A DNA stretch of 64,000 nt. It comes from an uncultured Paracoccaceae bacterium. Its GTDB lineage: Bacteria; Pseudomonadota; Alphaproteobacteria; Rhodobacterales; Rhodobacteraceae. Under the pieces are notes generated by a model that ran no database searches, had not been told where the DNA came from, and was given only the letters and a program-made list of their open reading frames with translations. Made by a program: the position numbers and the translations under genes. The stretch covers positions 1,605,501-1,669,500 of the forward strand of contig CANMYO010000001.1 in assembly GCA_947502145.1 (NCBI GenBank), in the 5' to 3' direction. Below are positions 61,460 to 64,000 of the stretch, in pieces. The first letter of the stretch is position 1; each line of letters starts with the position of its first letter.

Positions 61460-61486
61460 AAAGGCGCGCAGAATGTGCGCGCCTTT
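61460..61486 (-). terminator. Rho-independent terminator after tpa
   Basis: AAAGGCGCGCA (61460-61470) and TGCGCGCCTTT (61476-61486) form a perfect 11-bp stem with a 5-base loop. On the minus strand the stem ends in CCTTTTTGC, giving the T-run. It stands 24 bp after the tpa stop. Confidence 0.85.
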
Positions 61487-61510
61487 CGATGAGGTATGAA
61501 GCGGCGGGAC

Positions 61511-62893
61511 TTAGCCCAACACGCGGGTGATCGCTGCGTCGACGGCGCCGGTGATGGCGTCGATGTCGTCGTTTGTGGCGACCAGTGCCGGGGCAAACAG
61601 CAAGGTGTTGTTAAAGCCGGGCAGGGACCGGTTTGTTGCGCCGATGATGATCCCCTGTTTCATGCAGTCAGCGACAATCGCGCCGACCTGCTTTTCGTCA
61701 ACCGGTTCCTTGGAGTCGCGGTCCGCGACCAATTCGGCCCCTGCAAACAGGCCCATGCCGCGCACGTCACCGATCCAGCGGTGCTTTTCCATCAGCCCAT
61801 GCAGGTTGTCCTTGAGATGGGCGCCCACCTTGGCGGAATTTTCAAGCAGACCTTCTTCCATGATGATGTTCATGTTTTCGATTGCCGCCGTTGGACCGGC
61901 GCTGCAGCCGCCAAAGGTCGAGATATCGCGGAAATAGCTCAGCTTGTCGGTGTCGTCCTTGAACATGTCAAAGACCTTGTTGGTGGTCACACAGCAGGAA
62001 ATCGCCGCATAGCCGGAGGCGACGCCCTTTGCCATGGTCACGATGTCAGGCTGCACGCCAAACTGCTGATAGCCAAACCATGTGCCGGTCCGGCCGACAC
62101 CACAGACAACTTCGTCGATGTGCAGCAGGATGTCGTACTTTTTGCAGATCTCCTGCACCTTTTCCCAATAACCCTTGGGTGGCACGATGATGCCGCCGCC
62201 GGCGGTGATGGGTTCAAGGCAAAGTGCGCCGATGGTGTCGGCCCCTTCGCGCAGGATCACCGCTTCGATGGCTTCGGCAGCCTTAATCCCGTATTCCTCG
62301 CCCGCGGTGCCGTCTTGCGCGCGGTATTCAAGGCAATGGGGCACCTGCACGAAGCCGGGGGTGAAGGGGCCGTACTGGGCATTGCGTTCTTCCTGACCGC
62401 CTGCGGAGAGCGTAGCAATCGTGGTGCCGTGGTAGTCGCGTTCGCGGAACAGGATCTTGTGCTTTTTGCCGCCGTAGTGCTTGTGGCTGATCTGGCGCAC
62501 CATCTTGAAGGCTTTCTCGTTCGCCTCTGACCCGGAGTTCGCGTAATAGACGCGGTCGAGGCCGGGCATTTTGTCGATCAGCATTTCAGAGAATGTCGCG
62601 CCGGGGATGGTGCCCATGGTGCCGCCGAAAAAGCACATCTTGGTCAGCTGATCCGCAACCGCCTGCGAGATCCGCTCGCGGCCATAGCCGACGTTGACTG
62701 TCCAGACGCCGCCGGAGACCGCGTCGATATGTTCCTTGCCGGTGATGTCCCAGACCTTGAGGCCCTTGCCTTCGACAATGATGCGCGGATCAATGGTTTC
62801 GTAGGGCTTATGCTGGCTGAGGTGATGCCAGACGTGCGCGCGGTCTGCTTCGATGACCTTTTGTGGGTCATTGGTGAGGGTCTGCATATCCAT
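61511..62893 (-). CDS. tpa: Taurine-pyruvate aminotransferase
   Basis: Tpa transfers the amino group of taurine to pyruvate, giving sulfoacetaldehyde and alanine. The 460-aa class III aminotransferase has YYANSGSEANEKAFKMVRQI, the cofactor Asp260 in LLHIDEVVCGVGRTG, the PLP lysine Lys289 in TMAKGVASGYAAISC, and DISTFGGCSAGPTAAIENMN. The DPQKVIEADRAHVWHHLSQH start is typical of Tpa. GGAG lies seven bases before the ATG at 62893. TauR-box-like repeats occur 99-130 bp upstream. The gene is 4.8 kb from tauR, separated by unrelated genes. Confidence 0.95.
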   Translation of the reverse strand: MDMQTLTNDPQKVIEADRAHVWHHLSQHKPYETIDPRIIVEGKGLKVWDITGKEHIDAVSGGVWTVNVGYGRERISQAVADQLTKMCFFGGTMGTIPGATFSEMLIDKMPGLDRVYYANSGSEANEKAFKMVRQISHKHYGGKKHKILFRERDYHGTTIATLSAGGQEERNAQYGPFTPGFVQVPHCLEYRAQDGTAGEEYGIKAAEAIEAVILREGADTIGALCLEPITAGGGIIVPPKGYWEKVQEICKKYDILLHIDEVVCGVGRTGTWFGYQQFGVQPDIVTMAKGVASGYAAISCCVTTNKVFDMFKDDTDKLSYFRDISTFGGCSAGPTAAIENMNIIMEEGLLENSAKVGAHLKDNLHGLMEKHRWIGDVRGMGLFAGAELVADRDSKEPVDEKQVGAIVADCMKQGIIIGATNRSLPGFNNTLLFAPALVATNDDIDAITGAVDAAITRVLG

Positions 62894-62991
62894 GTGGCGG
62901 CTCCGTCTTTCAGGGTTCTAAGGTGGGCAGCGAATCCCTTTGGGGCATGGCGCTGCGATGCACCATTTTGGCGTGAGTTGGCACAAAAGCT

Positions 62992-63023
62992 ATAGGGCCA
63001 GCGATGGATCAACTTATAGCCAG
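62992..63023 (-). promoter_or_regulatory. Paired TauR-box-like direct repeats upstream of tpa
   Basis: On the coding strand CTGGCTATAA (63023-63014) and CTGGCCCTAT (63001-62992) are direct repeats with a 22-bp period, two helical turns. The second is identical to a box upstream of xsc. Position 99-130 bp before the tpa ATG suits activation by TauR. Confidence 0.72.
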
Positions 63024-63065
63024 TTTTGGCTTGCCGTGGCGGCGGTTCCCTGATCTTGCTGCCGC

Positions 63066-63611
63066 ATGAGTGATGCGATGGTAATTGGCCTGTTTGCGGC
63101 GTTGCTGGGGGTGCTGTTCCTGTTGCTGCGCCTGCGGGTCTGGCTGCGCCGGTCATCGGGCAAGCCGCATGGGCGGGCGCGGGCGATCCTGATGGATGGC
63201 TCAAACGTGATGCACTGGGCCGGTGATCCCAGGCTGGCGGTTGTGAAGCGCGCCGTGGATGATCTGTTGGCAGAGGGGCTTTCACCAACGGTCTATTTTG
63301 ACGCCAATGTTGGATACAAATTGTACGGCACATTTTGCAGTGCCGCCGAATTGGCGCGGACGCTGCGATTGCGCCGGGCACAGGTTGTGGTCGCGCCGGG
63401 TGGCACAACAGCGGATGAGCTGATCCTTGAGAGGGCGCAGCGCGGCGGGCTTCAGGTTGTCAGCAACGATCGGTTTCGGGACTGGGCGGTGCGATACCCC
63501 TGGGTCAGGGATCACCGCCGATTTCGCCGTGGCAGCTGGCGCGAGGGTACGCTGATCTGGGCTGCCGGGCGATCACGGGCACAAGGCAAGCGCCGCCGCG
63601 CCAGCGCGTGA
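63066..63611 (+). CDS. Membrane-anchored NYN/Zc3h12a-like (PIN-fold) ribonuclease domain protein
   Basis: A 181-aa protein with one N-terminal membrane segment (MVIGLFAALLGVLFLLLRLR) and a cytoplasmic nuclease-like domain. PIN/NYN acidic residues are visible in ILMDGSNVMHW, VYFDANVGY, GGTTADELILERA and VVSNDRFRDW, and the C-terminus is strongly basic. Such domains cleave RNA in other bacteria and in Regnase-1. Activity and target are inferred. It is divergent from tpa; the TauR boxes lie 43 bp upstream of its start on the other side. Confidence 0.8.
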   Translation: MSDAMVIGLFAALLGVLFLLLRLRVWLRRSSGKPHGRARAILMDGSNVMHWAGDPRLAVVKRAVDDLLAEGLSPTVYFDANVGYKLYGTFCSAAELARTLRLRRAQVVVAPGGTTADELILERAQRGGLQVVSNDRFRDWAVRYPWVRDHRRFRRGSWREGTLIWAAGRSRAQGKRRRASA

Positions 63612-63719
63612 AACGCCAGCGGGCTGCCATCGGTCGGATCGTTGTTGATATTCCAATATCGAACGACCCGCTGACCCGCAGTTCGGGCCCGCAGCGGGGT
63701 CTTGCCCAAGGGGGCAGGA

Positions 63720-64000
63720 TCAGCCGCCGCGTTTGCCACGCCGCTTGACACCGCCGCGCATGCCGCCGCGGCCCATGGAACTGCGGCCAGAGGCCTTGCT
63801 GGCGTCGTTCACGGCCTTGTCGACGGCATATTGCCGCGCCAGCGGGTCATCCGCAATGGTCAGCTCGACCGCTTCCAGACGCTTGACCTCATCGCGCAGT
63901 CGCGCGGCCTCTTCAAATTCGAGGTTCTCGGCAGCTTTGCGCATGTCGGCCCGCAGCCCGTCCAGCACGGCCTGCATGTTGGAGCCCTGCCGGTCGACCT
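63720..64000 (-). CDS. uvrB: Excinuclease ABC subunit B, C-terminal end (5' part outside window)
   Basis: The frame is open through the window end. It encodes the UVR domain of UvrB: DMRKAAENLEFEEAARLRDE, with KRLEAVELTIADDPLARQYA after it, and a Gly/Arg/Lys-rich tail (SMGRGGMRGGVKRRGKRGG). UvrB verifies damage with UvrA and binds UvrC through this UVR motif. UvrC also has a UVR motif, but there it lies inside the protein, while here it is near the C-terminus, fitting UvrB. Only about 93 residues are visible. Confidence 0.88.
   Translation of the reverse strand, partial: VDRQGSNMQAVLDGLRADMRKAAENLEFEEAARLRDEVKRLEAVELTIADDPLARQYAVDKAVNDASKASGRSSMGRGGMRGGVKRRGKRGG

Noticed and set aside
61200-64000. 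Possible taurine uptake system (TauABC or TRAP) next to tpa
   Set aside because: No transporter of either type is present in the window; the only transporters near are the TauE/SafE and RibN proteins, so uptake genes must lie elsewhere.

Overview
The window looks like a stretch of chromosome from a marine Rhodobacteraceae (roseobacter-group) alphaproteobacterium. The inference rests on gene content: a TauR/Tpa/Xsc taurine pathway with SoeABC, a DUF1013 (TrcR-type) protein, a CycM-like membrane-anchored cytochrome c, fairly high GC, and alphaproteobacterial forms of DnaX, HemE/HemC/HemF and ClpS. I saw no phage, insertion sequence, CRISPR array or replication origin.

Layout. 0-13.3 kb is housekeeping: RNase T2 (cut by the window edge), the DUF1013 regulator, a dnaX-ebfC-recR series interrupted by an opposite-strand histidine phosphatase, a decayed LysR gene, an ankyrin-repeat protein coupled to a CX5R phosphatase, rsgA, the 4.5S SRP RNA with its promoter, a nucleotidase, nudC, an SRPBCC protein and prephenate dehydratase. 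13.4-21.4 kb holds CycM, a yejABEF-type peptide importer and a D,D-carboxypeptidase with a SPOR domain. 21.7-32.6 kb holds clpS, an RsmC-like methyltransferase, an atypical SDR, heme synthesis genes (hemF, hemE, hemC), a GlcD-type oxidase, a CAT-anticodon tRNA, a bd-type quinol oxidase (cydAB/cioAB) and a stand-alone HIU hydrolase.

32.6-45.2 kb is a galactoside catabolic locus. A nine-gene minus-strand operon encodes a binding protein, two permeases, GH36 alpha-galactosidase, DgoK, DgoA, an SMP-30 lactonase, GH42 beta-galactosidase and GalM. An IclR regulator and the transporter ATPase lie divergently on the plus strand, and a perfect 7-3-7 palindrome sits between the two transcription units. 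Galactosides would be imported, split inside the cell and degraded by the oxidative De Ley-Doudoroff route. The galactose dehydrogenase and galactonate dehydratase are not in the window.

45.2-63 kb is a taurine and sulfite locus. Taurine is transaminated by Tpa to sulfoacetaldehyde, and Xsc turns that into acetyl phosphate and sulfite. Pta and AckA route acetyl phosphate to acetyl-CoA or acetate plus ATP. SoeABC oxidises sulfite, and two different TauE/SafE permeases could export sulfite or sulfate. The eight genes xsc-tauE2-pta-ackA-tauE1-soeA-soeB-soeC form one tight minus-strand operon. TauR (MocR/GntR type) lies just upstream, and paired direct repeats resembling TauR boxes occur before tpa, xsc and tauR. 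Between tauR and tpa sits an unrelated block: an FMN riboswitch with a RibN-type riboflavin importer, a hypothetical secreted protein, a sterol-desaturase-like hydroxylase coupled to an acyltransferase, and a lipoprotein. The window ends with a membrane-anchored NYN/PIN-type nuclease and the 3' end of uvrB.

The observations most worth a second look are the TauR-box set (including the pair over the tauR ribosome site), the merged carbon, energy and sulfur logic of the xsc operon, the alpha- plus beta-galactosidase cluster as a possible digalactosylglycerol pathway, the riboswitch-RibN unit, and the SDR whose YxxxK lysine is replaced.
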